From positions 62,001-126,000 of the forward strand of contig NZ_FOVM01000006.1 in assembly GCF_900115155.1 (NCBI RefSeq): a DNA stretch of 64,000 bases. Direction: 5' to 3'. Numbering within the stretch: position 1 is the first letter of the stretch; each line of letters begins with the position of its first letter. Below are positions 41,426 to 50,098 of the stretch, piece by piece. The DNA comes from Mycetocola miduiensis. GTDB lineage: Bacteria; Actinomycetota; Actinomycetes; Actinomycetales; Microbacteriaceae. The notes below the pieces were generated by a model that was not told the DNA's origin, made no database searches, and saw nothing but the letters and a program-made list of their open reading frames with translations. A program made the position numbers and the translations under genes.

Positions 41426-41445
41426 TGGTGCCACATTTGGCACCA
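41426..41445. promoter_or_regulatory. hicAB operator palindrome
   Basis: TGGTGCCACATTTGGCACCA: perfect 8-base arms with a CATT spacer, just upstream of hicA. Autorepression by the HicAB complex at such a site is typical. Confidence 0.7.
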
Positions 41446-41520
41446 CTCGACAATGGGTGCGACGCGCGAGCATGGCGGCATCCGTCACGTTGATGGCGGG
41501 GCGCTCCACTCGAGACCGAG

Positions 41521-42465
41521 CTAAGCGGCCGCGTGCGTCCCCCCGCGAGCTGAGTGCAGCCCCTGAAGCGACTCGATGTGCGCAAAGTGTCCGGTGTTCG
41601 GTGAGACCTGCTGTGAGGCGTGCGGGATCACCGATCGAAACCAGGCATCATCAGCCGAACTCACGAACACATCGTGGTCCCCGCGCACGAAGATGACGGG
41701 GCACCGGATGCTCGCCCACTGGGTTTCGTTGTAGCGGGCGGCCGCGGCGGCCCCACGAGCGAACGACGTCGGGCGGATCTCTGCCGCGAGAGAATCGATC
41801 ACTGAGCTGTCGAGGCTGCGCCGGTGGGCAAACAGCGGATCGCTGAGCAACCCAAGCAGGCGCACGCGGTGCAAGGCGCGAACGAGTGCGGTGCCTCCGG
41901 CGCCCAGCGCGCTCAGCAAGCGCATTGCACCGAGCATCCCGGCCAGCGCGGGCAGGACGCCGAAGTTCCGAATCGGATGCCGCAGCACCGACAGTGCGCC
42001 GGGTCCCGTTGCCGAGATCGCGGTGACGCTCGCGGTGTGCTCTGGATGTCTGGCAGCGATCGTGAGCCCGACGTGTCCGCCCAGCGAGTGCCCGAAGATG
42101 TCCCACCGGGCGTAGCCGAGCGTTCTGGTGACGTGAGCCACGGCATCCGCGAGGTCCTCCACGGTTGCGTCAGCCGAGATGCTGCCGCTCTCTCCCCATC
42201 CGGGCAGGTCGAGGGCGACGACATTCCGCAGTGGAGTGCCGGCCTTGTGGGAGGCACGGATGAGGGGAAGCCAGGTGGTCCACGAGCCGGCGGCACCGTG
42301 GAGAAGCAGGGTGGCCGTCTCGGAGAGTGCCGCACCGTACGGGTCGACGTGCGCCACGACATCGCCCAGCGCTGTGGGAACAACGACGCGCCTGATCCCG
42401 GCCGTCGCGCGGTCGGACTGGCTATCGGCGGTGTACCGGGTGCTGGAAGCGGGCGGGGTGTTCAC
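41521..42465 (-). CDS. Alpha/beta hydrolase
   Basis: 314 residues. GHSLGGHVG is the nucleophile elbow (near residue 125), LLLHGAAGSW the oxyanion region, FVRGDHDVF the acid loop, and NTGHFAHIES carries the catalytic histidine. A cap domain lies in between (residues about 160-235). Predicted esterase, hydrolase or dehalogenase. The N-terminal 30 residues are probably disordered. The substrate is unknown. Confidence 0.85.
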   Translation of the reverse strand: MNTPPASSTRYTADSQSDRATAGIRRVVVPTALGDVVAHVDPYGAALSETATLLLHGAAGSWTTWLPLIRASHKAGTPLRNVVALDLPGWGESGSISADATVEDLADAVAHVTRTLGYARWDIFGHSLGGHVGLTIAARHPEHTASVTAISATGPGALSVLRHPIRNFGVLPALAGMLGAMRLLSALGAGGTALVRALHRVRLLGLLSDPLFAHRRSLDSSVIDSLAAEIRPTSFARGAAAAARYNETQWASIRCPVIFVRGDHDVFVSSADDAWFRSVIPHASQQVSPNTGHFAHIESLQGLHSARGGTHAAA

Positions 42466-42553
42466 GTCAGTGGTTCGGAGCCACGCCTCAGGCCGCTTGG
42501 GTGCCTGCGGTTCGGGAACTTAGGCAAGAGAGTAGCCAACGGTACTGCTCTTC

Positions 42554-42838
42554 CTATTGCGCTAGCGACACGTCGGGCTGCACCCCGGCTTCCCCGACGT
42601 CAGCGGCGCCGAGAGCGTTGACCGAGATCAGGGTCACCCCCAGATCGCGCACCCGCCCCAGCAGCCCATGGAGGGCAGCCTGGTCGACGACCGGCCCGGT
42701 GAGGGTCGTCGTCCCATCGCCCTCACCGGTCAGCGTGAAACCGTCGAACCACCCGCTCCAGCTTTGGTCCAGCTGCCCTCCGACGCGGATCTCGTACCGG
42801 CCGGCCCTGGCCGGACCATCCGCTGGTGCTGTGCTCAT
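42554..42838 (-). CDS. Small conserved protein following the LuxR locus
   Basis: 94 residues from the ATG complementary to 42836-42838. RYEIRVGGQLDQSWSGWFDGFTLTGE and TLTGPVVDQAALHGLLGRVRDLGVTLISV form a pattern common to many short actinobacterial proteins of unknown function. It ends the three-gene unit begun by the LuxR regulator and the DUF4386 protein. No catalytic motif is visible. Confidence 0.7.
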   Translation of the reverse strand: MSTAPADGPARAGRYEIRVGGQLDQSWSGWFDGFTLTGEGDGTTTLTGPVVDQAALHGLLGRVRDLGVTLISVNALGAADVGEAGVQPDVSLAQ

Positions 42839-42870
42839 GGGGTCCGCCGGTCCGGGAGTCGGCTGCCGAC

Positions 42871-43563
42871 TCAGACTGCAGCCGTCGGGTCGAGTCGCGG
42901 CTCGCTCGCGGCGGCCAGCGGCAGCGACGCTGGCTTCCGCACATCCGCCCACAGCGAGTAGCCGAGCCAGATCAAAGCGAGACCCATCGGGACGGCGGCC
43001 ATACGCTCGAGGGCGTGCGGCAGCAGCGCACCAGCCACAGGCGTGACCGCAGCGGCAACGATCATCAGGATGCCGGCACCACGCGACAGCATCCGCGCCC
43101 GGATGACCGCCACACCGAACAGCACCGCACCGCCGACGTAGAGCGCCGCTCCGACAAGCGGCAGCGCCTTGAGCACGCCGAGGTCCGTCACGGCCGGGTA
43201 GCGACCGAACAGTCCGACGAAGTCCACCGCGAACTGCGGGGCATCCGCCACGAGCAGCGGCGCGATGAACGCCTCAGCGAAGTTGAACGCCGACTGCAGC
43301 AGAAAGAACAAGCCGAACATCAGGTACCCGACGAGCCCGAGAACCCCGAACTGTCGAATTTGACGAAGGTAGATACCGGTGATGCCGATCAACGCGAAAA
43401 CGGCCATGGCGAAACTGAGGATGTGGACCGTCACCCACAACTGGGTGCCGAGGGATTCGACCACGTCAGCCGGATGGATGAACTGGATGACGATGTAGAT
43501 CAGCCCGTACAGCGCGGCGGCCACGGCGGCGGCGCGAGTGAGGGTGGAACTGGTGATGCTCAT
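42871..43563 (-). CDS. DUF4386-type membrane protein
   Basis: A 230-residue polytopic protein with about six hydrophobic segments (LYGLIYIVIQFI, LWVTVHILSFAMAVFALIGITG, VLGLVGYLMFGLFFLL and others). It matches the DUF4386 pattern. It lies 119 bases downstream of the LuxR regulator and in the same direction, so it is a likely target of it. Confidence 0.75.
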   Translation of the reverse strand: MSITSSTLTRAAAVAAALYGLIYIVIQFIHPADVVESLGTQLWVTVHILSFAMAVFALIGITGIYLRQIRQFGVLGLVGYLMFGLFFLLQSAFNFAEAFIAPLLVADAPQFAVDFVGLFGRYPAVTDLGVLKALPLVGAALYVGGAVLFGVAVIRARMLSRGAGILMIVAAAVTPVAGALLPHALERMAAVPMGLALIWLGYSLWADVRKPASLPLAAASEPRLDPTAAV

Positions 43564-43682
43564 GATGGCTCCGATGCTCGAAGTGCCCCAGGCGGTCGCC
43601 TGGGAACACCTCGAAATCTACGAATCCACGTGGTGACCCGGCATCACCACATCACCGGGTTGCGTGGTGATTGTGGGCCGGT

Positions 43683-46370
43683 TCAGATCAACCCGAGCGC
43701 CTCGGCCCGCCGCACCGCCGCCGGGCGGCTCGTCACATCCAGCTTCTGGAAGATGTGCTTCGTGTGGGTGCGCATCGTGTTGAGCGAGACGAAGAGTTCG
43801 TTCGCGATCTCCGGGCCGGTCATCTCGGTCGAGAGCAGTCGCAGCACGTGCAGTTCCCGCTCGCTCAATGCTTCGCTGAGGGGTGCACTCGGAGTCTCAG
43901 CGCCCTCGGTCTGCCGGAGCGCCTGGCTCAGCATGCGGACGTATTCGGGTCGGATGCCTGCTCCCGCGGCGGCGCGCAGCGGCCGCAGCACGGCCTGGCC
44001 CTCGGCGACGAACACCCGAACGTAGCCCTCCGGTTCCGCGTGGACGAGCGCCTGTTCCAGCGGGTCGAGCGCTGCAGCCGTGTCACCCTGTGCCTCGAGC
44101 AGGAGCGCCTGCAGGACCAAGATTTCGATGACACTGCCGCGGCGTCCGCCTGCCTCTGCCGCCTCACGGAGGCGCGCCAACAATCCGCTTGCCTCGCGGC
44201 CGGCATCCGGGGTCGGGTCCGCCCGGAATTGCGCGAGAAGCAGCCGCGCCAGCGTGACGTGGCCGAACTCGCTCGGGTAGCTCAGCTCGTCGGCGGGGGA
44301 GAGGCTCTGGTCGTTCACCCACTCGAGTGCCTCCGGCAGACGCGCCTGCACGATCCGAATCCGGGCCTTCATGGCTCCGATGGGGCGCGCCTCGGGAAAG
44401 AAGCCGCGCCGGTAGTGCTGCTCCGCCTGTGTGAGCAGGTCGTACGCGTCGTCGAGGTGGTTCTCGGCCTCAGCGACTTTCGCCTGAGCGACGAACTGCC
44501 GGTAGTGATGCTCGTGCGAGAAAACACCGTCGCCGAGCTGCTCGCCGCCCGCGAGGTGCTTCTTCGCCTCCGCGATCTGATTGCGCTCCAGCAGGATCTC
44601 GCTCAGCGTGGCGTGGAGGTCCGCGGTCGCCGCCCCGCTGCCGCTCGCAGCCGCTTCGGCCAGGGCCGCCTCGCAAGTGCTCTGCGCTTCGCGCAGGCGA
44701 CCCAGCGGCAGCAGCATGTCGACGAGCACCATGGCGATGTTGATGGCATCCGTCACGTTCCCGGCTTGCCGCAGGCTCGCGCTGCTGGCGCCGAAGGCCT
44801 CGATCCCCGCCTCGATGTCTCCCATCGCCCACGACGCGAGGCCGAGCATGCCGGCGGCGGCGCCCCGACCGAGGTGATCGTCCGGCGCTGCGGCATCCAT
44901 CGCCCGCTGGGCGTTCTCGCGCATCCCGGCCAGATCCCCCCGGGCCTGGGCCACGGCGGCACGGTAGAGGGCGATCGTCACCGGGAGGTTCTGCAGTTCC
45001 TCGCCCGGTTCCGACTCGTGGGCCCGCTGTCCGCTCGCGGACGTGGCAGCCAGCGTCCGCTCTGCAGCCGCCAACCGAGTTTCGACGGCGTCGATGTCAC
45101 CGGCGACGAGCGACGCCCACGCCGAGAAGACGCCGAGCACCGGCCGGTGCCCGATGACGTCTGCGGGCAACTGGGTGAGCCAGGTGAGAAGAGTGGCATC
45201 CTGCCTGCTCTTGCGGATGCCCGGGATGGTCGCCTCGATCAGCCGCGCTGCGAGGGGGAAGTCGGAGGCCGCAAACGCGTACCGCACGGCATCCTCGGCG
45301 GAGCCGTGCTGTTCGTACCATTCGCTGGCGAGGCGGTTGAGGTCGAGTACGCGTTTCGGATCCTGCGCAAGCAGCCGTGCGCGCAACACGTCGGCGAAGA
45401 GGTGGTGGTAGCGAAACCACTCGCGGTCGTCGTCGAGCGGCACGACGAAGAGATTCTCCCGTTCGAGCGTCGCGAGCATCCGGTCGCTTCCCGCTTGCCC
45501 GGTCACGGCGTCGCACAACGGCCCGCTGAGGCGGTCGAGAACGGATGTCTGGAGAAGGAACTCCCGCACACCGGGCCGCGTCGCCTCGAGAACCTCTTCG
45601 ACCAGGTAGTCGATGACGAAACGGTGGCTGCCCGCGAACGCTGTGAGAAAACCCGGTACGTCCGAGCTGTCCCGCATCGACAGGGCGGCGAGCTGGAGCC
45701 CAGCGACCCAGCCTTCGGTGCGGGCCTCGAGCGTGAGGACGTCGTCGGGTGACAGCGATAACCCTGTCACGCGGGTGACGAAGGTCGCGGCCTCCTCGGC
45801 GGTGAAGCGCAGGTCGGCCGCCCGCAGTTCGGTCAACTCGCCTCGCGCTCGCAACCGGGCTATCGGGAGGGGTGGATCGGATCGGGTCGCGATGACCAGG
45901 TGCAGTTGGGGCGGGAGGTGGTCGAGCAAGAAGGCGATCGCGTCGCGCACCGCCGGGCTTTCGATCGTCTGGACGTCGTCGAGCACCAGAACGACCTGTT
46001 GCTCGGTGCGCACCAGATCGTTGATCAGCGCTGTCAGCGCCGCCTCGGCGGATGCTAGTGGCGCGGCATCCGGATCGGCAGCTGGGTCCCGGAGCGCCGC
46101 CGCGAGGTAGCCGAGGAACCGGACCGGGTCGTTGTCGCTCGTGTCGAGAGACAACCACGCCACGCGAAGGGACGGCCTGAGCTCGGCGAGGGCCTCAACC
46201 CATTCGCTGAGCAGGGTCGTCTTGCCGAATCCCGCGGGGGCTGAAAGGAGGCTCAGTTTGCGACCGGAGCGCAGTCCCTCGTCCAGCTGCTGGACGAGGC
46301 GGGGGCGGCGGACCGCTTGGGCGCGCAGCGGAGGCACGAAGAGTTTCGTTGCCAGGATGGGCATCGCCAT
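43683..46370 (-). CDS. MalT-type LuxR-family regulator with ATPase domain
   Basis: 895 residues. An N-terminal STAND-like P-loop domain (Walker A SAPAGFGKTTLLSEW near residue 42, Walker B VVLVLDDVQTI) is followed by a long helical TPR-like region. The C-terminal LuxR helix-turn-helix is LSERELHVLRLLSTEMTGPEIANELFVSLNTMRTHTKHIF. Such ATP-dependent activators respond to small inducers. The ligand cannot be told. The probable targets are the downstream DUF4386 and small-protein genes. Confidence 0.9.
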   Translation of the reverse strand: MAMPILATKLFVPPLRAQAVRRPRLVQQLDEGLRSGRKLSLLSAPAGFGKTTLLSEWVEALAELRPSLRVAWLSLDTSDNDPVRFLGYLAAALRDPAADPDAAPLASAEAALTALINDLVRTEQQVVLVLDDVQTIESPAVRDAIAFLLDHLPPQLHLVIATRSDPPLPIARLRARGELTELRAADLRFTAEEAATFVTRVTGLSLSPDDVLTLEARTEGWVAGLQLAALSMRDSSDVPGFLTAFAGSHRFVIDYLVEEVLEATRPGVREFLLQTSVLDRLSGPLCDAVTGQAGSDRMLATLERENLFVVPLDDDREWFRYHHLFADVLRARLLAQDPKRVLDLNRLASEWYEQHGSAEDAVRYAFAASDFPLAARLIEATIPGIRKSRQDATLLTWLTQLPADVIGHRPVLGVFSAWASLVAGDIDAVETRLAAAERTLAATSASGQRAHESEPGEELQNLPVTIALYRAAVAQARGDLAGMRENAQRAMDAAAPDDHLGRGAAAGMLGLASWAMGDIEAGIEAFGASSASLRQAGNVTDAINIAMVLVDMLLPLGRLREAQSTCEAALAEAAASGSGAATADLHATLSEILLERNQIAEAKKHLAGGEQLGDGVFSHEHHYRQFVAQAKVAEAENHLDDAYDLLTQAEQHYRRGFFPEARPIGAMKARIRIVQARLPEALEWVNDQSLSPADELSYPSEFGHVTLARLLLAQFRADPTPDAGREASGLLARLREAAEAGGRRGSVIEILVLQALLLEAQGDTAAALDPLEQALVHAEPEGYVRVFVAEGQAVLRPLRAAAGAGIRPEYVRMLSQALRQTEGAETPSAPLSEALSERELHVLRLLSTEMTGPEIANELFVSLNTMRTHTKHIFQKLDVTSRPAAVRRAEALGLI

Positions 46371-46462
46371 GCGCTCAGTCTAGGGACGCCGAACTGGCCT
46401 GATGTTCACCGGTCACCGCTGCAGCGCTCGACTGAAACTGTAGCGCCCGCTGTAGGCGACCG

Positions 46463-46640
46463 GTCAGGCCAACAGCGGCGCCAGCTGCCGCGCGCCTTCG
46501 TCCAGTTGAGGGAGCAGGTCGCCCGGCTGGCGATCTGCGTCGCGGGGGCCGAGAGACAGAGGGCGCCCACGAGGCGACCGTCGGCCGCCCGGATCGGCAG
46601 CGCTAGCGACCGAAGGCGAGGGCCGCGCGAACTCAACCCT
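46463..46640 (-). pseudogene. 3' remnant of an IclR gene (paralogue of 38944-39612)
   Basis: The minus frame encodes LALPIRAADGRLVGALCLSAPATQ, nearly identical to residues about 178-200 of the IclR protein at 38944-39612. Frame disruption after that (RATCSLNWTK) matches the same tail in another frame (LLPQLDEGA). Only the 3' part remains. Confidence 0.75.
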
Positions 46641-46679
46641 GCCGAAACCTCCTCCGCTTCAGTCGCTTCGCTCCTTCAA

Positions 46680-46853
46680 GCGAGCGGAGACGGCGCAACC
46701 CACCGCTCCCTCCACACCAGCCTCCGCCTCATCGTTATGGCCGGGCTCGTCGCGCTGATGACGCGGCCGGCCACACGGCATCCGCCTCGGGTCATCACGG
46801 CGGCGAGCATGGCTGCCTCCGTGGCGTTGATGGCGGGGGCGCTCTCGGTCTGA
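46680..46853 (+). pseudogene. 3' remnant of the membrane gene (paralogue of 40270-40803)
   Basis: GDGATHRSLHTSLRLIVMAGLVALM and AASMAASVALMAGALSV copy the end of the 40270-40803 protein (THRTLHTSLGLIVMAGLVALM, AASMAASVALMAGSLAV). The middle is rearranged. Together with the IclR remnant just upstream it is a shrunken second copy of the 38.9-40.8 kb locus. Confidence 0.75.
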
Positions 46854-46936
46854 CCCGCGAATGCATCATTTCCGGTCGAGGGCATCAGGTGCGCCGGGTG
46901 TTTTAGTCCGGAACTGATGACTTGGCGAACGAATAG

Positions 46937-46967
46937 CCCTTGGCTTCGCTTCGCTCCAGCCAGCGGG
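46937..46967 (-). repeat. 31-bp REP-like unit, inverted copy
   Basis: Reverse complement of the unit at 40497-40527, one mismatch in 31 bases. It lies in the 163-base gap before the enoyl-CoA hydratase gene end, which otherwise shows nothing recognisable. Confidence 0.75.
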
Positions 46968-47016
46968 GGCCCGCCAGCGGAAGGAGGGAGGGCAGCGCGG
47001 CGGGTGCCGGGAGGGG

Positions 47017-47793
47017 CTACTTCTTCTTGCGGTTCAGGAACCGCTGCATCCGCTCGAACTTCGCCTCCGATTCGAACAGCACCGCCTGGGCGAGCGTGTC
47101 GATGACCGGATGCGCGTCGCGTGGCGCATGAAAAGCAGCCTTGGTCAGCCGAACCGCGAGCGGGTCCTGCGAACTGATGCGCTCGACGAGAGCGGATGCC
47201 GCAGCATCCAGTTCTGAGGACGGCACCAGTTCGCTGATCAACCCGTATCGAAGGGACTCTTCGCCGGTCAGCATCCGGCCGGCCAGCAGCACCTGTTTGG
47301 CGACGGACTCGCCCACGAGCTCCCGCAGCCGCCAGGTGCCGCCCGCGGCCGCCATGATGCCGAGGCCGGTCTCGGGGTTGCCCATCCGCAGTTCCGGCGT
47401 CCCGATCCTAAAGTCGGCCGCATAGGCCAGCTCCGCCCCGCCACCCAGGGCGTACCCGTCGAGCACCGCGATCACTGGCATCGGCAGGCGTGCGATCCGC
47501 TCGAAGACGCTCGAGTTGATGCCGGCGAGGGCGTCCTCACGCCGACGTTCCCGCAGCTGGGCGATGTCCGCCCCCGAGGCGAACACGCCTGCACGCCCCG
47601 ACGCCGCATCGCCCGGCGTCCCGGACAGAACCAGGATCTTCGGAGTCCGCTCGAGATATGCGCACACGGCGTGCAGTTCGTCGACCATCGCCTGGTCGAT
47701 CGCATTCCGAACATCCGGCCGGTTCAGGCGCACGTCCAGCCGGTTCTCCTGCTCCGTGACCAGCAGCGTCGCGAACTCGGCGTCGAGACTCAT
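47017..47793 (-). CDS. Enoyl-CoA hydratase/isomerase 1
   Basis: 258 residues from the ATG complementary to 47791-47793. Crotonase motifs: ASGADIAQL (oxyanion hole), ALGGGAELAYAADFRI and GNPETGLGIMAAAGGTWRL, where the two acidic residues are as usual (E of NPETGL). It is the last gene of the AtoE-CoA ligase operon, 2 bases after the thiolase gene. It hydrates an enoyl-CoA in the beta-oxidation sequence. Confidence 0.85.
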   Translation of the reverse strand: MSLDAEFATLLVTEQENRLDVRLNRPDVRNAIDQAMVDELHAVCAYLERTPKILVLSGTPGDAASGRAGVFASGADIAQLRERRREDALAGINSSVFERIARLPMPVIAVLDGYALGGGAELAYAADFRIGTPELRMGNPETGLGIMAAAGGTWRLRELVGESVAKQVLLAGRMLTGEESLRYGLISELVPSSELDAAASALVERISSQDPLAVRLTKAAFHAPRDAHPVIDTLAQAVLFESEAKFERMQRFLNRKKK

Positions 47794-47795
47794 GC

Positions 47796-49019
47796 TCACA
47801 CCCCTTCGAGGAGCAGTGAGGTGCCCTGGCCGACCCCGACGCACATCGTGGCGAGGCCGAGGTTTCGCCCGGTGCCGCCCTCACGTTCGAGACGGCCGAG
47901 CAGTGTCACGGCGAGTCGAGAGCCCGACGAGCCGAGCGGATGCCCCAGCGAAATCGCGCCGCCATCGCGGTTCGTGATCTCCGAGTCGATCCCGAGCTCA
48001 CGCATGCAGGCGAGGGACTGCGACGCGAACGCCTCATTGAGTTCGACGGCGACGAGGTCATCGACCGTGAGCCCCTGGCGTTCGAGCACCTTGCGACTCG
48101 CGGGCACCGGTCCGATGCCCATCGTCTCGGGGGACACACCGGCTGAAGCACCATCGAGGATACGGGCGCGGGGCGACAGCCCGTATCGCTCGATGGCACG
48201 TTCTGAGACGACGAGAACAGCGGATGCCCCGTCGTTGAGTGTGGAGGCGTTGCCTGCGGTGACAACGCTGCCGCCCTTGACCACGGGCCGAAGCCCGGCG
48301 AGCACGTCCTGCGTCGTCCCCGCGCGGGGGCCCTCGTCTGTATCGAAGACGACCGGGTCGCCCTTCTTCTGCGGCACCGACACCGGCACGATCTCGTCGG
48401 CGAAGTGCCCGGCGACGAGCGCTGCGATCGCCCGCTCATGCGACTGCACCGCGAAAGCATCCGCGTCTTCGCGGGAGATCCCGTAGACCCGCGCCACTTC
48501 TTCCGCCGTCTCGGGCATGGAGTACGTCATCTTTCCATTGTGTGAGAGCTCCCCGGAGAGGAATGCAGGGTTCGTGAACCGCCACCCGATCGAGGTATCG
48601 AAGGATGCCCCAGGCCCGGCATACGCCTTCGCCGGTTTCTCCATCACCCAGGGCGCGCGCGACATCGACTCGACACCGCCGGCGACGACGATGTCTGCCG
48701 CCCCGGCCTTGATCATGTGGCTGGCCATGATGATCGCACTCATGCCGGAGGCGCAGAGGCGGTTCACCGTGATGCCGGGCACAGAGTCGGGGAAGCCGCC
48801 CAGCAGCCAGGCCATCCGGGCGACGTTCCGGTTCTCTTCACCGGCACCGTTCGCGTTGCCGAGAATGACCTCGTCGACGAGGGCGGGGTCGATGCCGGCG
48901 CGTTCGATCACCGTTCGCACCGTCAGGGCCGCGAGATCGTCTGGTCGCACGCTGCTCAGCGCTCCGCCGTAACGGCCGACCGGGGTTCGTGCCCCACCTA
49001 CGAGAAATGCTTCAGTCAT
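47796..49019 (-). CDS. Acetyl-CoA acyltransferase (thiolase)
   Basis: 407 residues from the ATG complementary to 49017-49019. The acylated cysteine is Cys89 in NRLCASGMSA, the base histidines are in NEAFASQ and GHPLGSSGS, and the second cysteine in MCVGVGQG. It matches the PcaF/FadA-type degradative thiolases. It overlaps the MDR dehydrogenase gene by four bases. It cleaves the beta-ketoacyl-CoA formed by the dehydrogenases of the locus. Confidence 0.9.
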   Translation of the reverse strand: MTEAFLVGGARTPVGRYGGALSSVRPDDLAALTVRTVIERAGIDPALVDEVILGNANGAGEENRNVARMAWLLGGFPDSVPGITVNRLCASGMSAIIMASHMIKAGAADIVVAGGVESMSRAPWVMEKPAKAYAGPGASFDTSIGWRFTNPAFLSGELSHNGKMTYSMPETAEEVARVYGISREDADAFAVQSHERAIAALVAGHFADEIVPVSVPQKKGDPVVFDTDEGPRAGTTQDVLAGLRPVVKGGSVVTAGNASTLNDGASAVLVVSERAIERYGLSPRARILDGASAGVSPETMGIGPVPASRKVLERQGLTVDDLVAVELNEAFASQSLACMRELGIDSEITNRDGGAISLGHPLGSSGSRLAVTLLGRLEREGGTGRNLGLATMCVGVGQGTSLLLEGV

Positions 49020-50098
49020 CCGTCTCTCCTGAATTCCTTTGCCGTTGCGAAGGCCGGCGCGAAAGCGTCCTGGGCCTGGCATCGCAGGATTGTCTTTCCG
49101 TTGCCGGACGGGTCGGCAAGCGTCTCCTGGGCAGCCGCGGCGTCGTCGAGGGTGAAGCTATTCTGCACGACGGGCAGCGCCTCCGGATGCTTCTGCAGCA
49201 GACTCACGACGGCCTCAAGGTCGGCGGGGTCGCCGATCCAGGTGCCCGCGATGGTGAGCTGTTTGCCGAAGATCTGCCGCAGGTCAGTTTCGACCGAGTA
49301 GCCGGTGGTCACGCCGCAGAAGGCGAGGTGGCCGCGCACCGCGAGCATCCGCAGGCTGTCGTTCCAGGTCGCCGAACCGACGTGGTCGAGGACGAGGTCG
49401 ACGCCACGGCCGCCGGTGACGGCCCGCACCCGCTTCACCAGGTCATCACCGCGCACGAGGATGTCTCCCGAGAAACCGCTCGAGGAAAGCCACAGCGCCT
49501 TCTCTTCAGAGCCGACGATCGCGACCACATGGGCACCGAGCGCCTCAGCGATCTTGACCGCCGCGTTGCCGAGGCCTCCGGTGGCACCCCAGATCACCGC
49601 GACCTTGCCGGCGGTGAGCCCGCCTTTCACGACGAGGGCGTTCCAGGCGGTGATGTATGAAACTGGAACCGCAGCCCAGCTCAGAGGGGCGTCCGCACCG
49701 ACCGACACGACTGAGCCCGCCGGTACCGCGATCTGCTCGGCGTAGCCACCGTCGTATGAGTACCCCATGATCTCGAAACGACGGCAGGCCGACGGATGCC
49801 CCGCCTGGCAGAAGTCGCAGGTACCGCACGAACGCCCGGGGTAGACGAGTACCCGCTCACCGAGCAGGTCGGCAGCGACTCCTTCGCCGAGCGCGATGAC
49901 CTCGCCGAGCACATCCGTGCCAGGAACGCGGGGGAGCGACAGCGAATCGCCCGTGTCACCCTGCTGCAGCCACAGATCGAGATGGTTGAGCCCGGCGGCG
50001 AGAACGTTCAGCACCACCTCGCCTGGGGCGGCCACCGGCTCGGGCCGCTCACGCGACACAATCGGTTCTCCGTGATTCTCCTGTACCTGCGCTCTCAT
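49016..50098 (-). CDS. Zinc-binding MDR alcohol dehydrogenase-like protein
   Basis: 360 residues. The structural zinc site is intact (RSCGTCDFCQAGHPSAC, Cys93, 96, 99, 107 approx.), the GroES-like half starts EVVLNVLAAGLNHLDLW and the nucleotide motif is WGATGGLGNAAV. The catalytic-zinc cysteine/histidine set is not obvious (LNHLDLW in place of GICGTD), so it may act like the quinone-reductase branch. It overlaps both neighbours by four bases. It may act on the side chain of the degraded acid. Confidence 0.8.
   Translation of the reverse strand: MRAQVQENHGEPIVSRERPEPVAAPGEVVLNVLAAGLNHLDLWLQQGDTGDSLSLPRVPGTDVLGEVIALGEGVAADLLGERVLVYPGRSCGTCDFCQAGHPSACRRFEIMGYSYDGGYAEQIAVPAGSVVSVGADAPLSWAAVPVSYITAWNALVVKGGLTAGKVAVIWGATGGLGNAAVKIAEALGAHVVAIVGSEEKALWLSSSGFSGDILVRGDDLVKRVRAVTGGRGVDLVLDHVGSATWNDSLRMLAVRGHLAFCGVTTGYSVETDLRQIFGKQLTIAGTWIGDPADLEAVVSLLQKHPEALPVVQNSFTLDDAAAAQETLADPSGNGKTILRCQAQDAFAPAFATAKEFRRDG

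Larger units (their letters stand above)
40753..41506. repeat. Imperfect direct repeats flanking hicAB
   Basis: The 42 bases at 40753-40794 (starting GCGAGCATGGCGGCATCCGT) recur at 41466-41506, same strand, with two substitutions and one deleted base. The first copy is the 3' end of the membrane gene 40270-40803; the second is an isolated fragment. Between them lie hicB and hicA only. This is the footprint expected from an insertion or duplication that placed the toxin-antitoxin module there. Confidence 0.7.

Noticed and set aside
31129-41506. Whole accessory region as a prophage or integrative element
   Set aside because: No integrase, terminase, capsid or tRNA-attachment site was seen, so only gene-level transfer is suggested.
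43671-45752. 693-codon open frame on the plus strand
   Set aside because: Antisense to the LuxR-type regulator gene; codon use is the mirror of a real high-GC gene, and no domain is recognisable.
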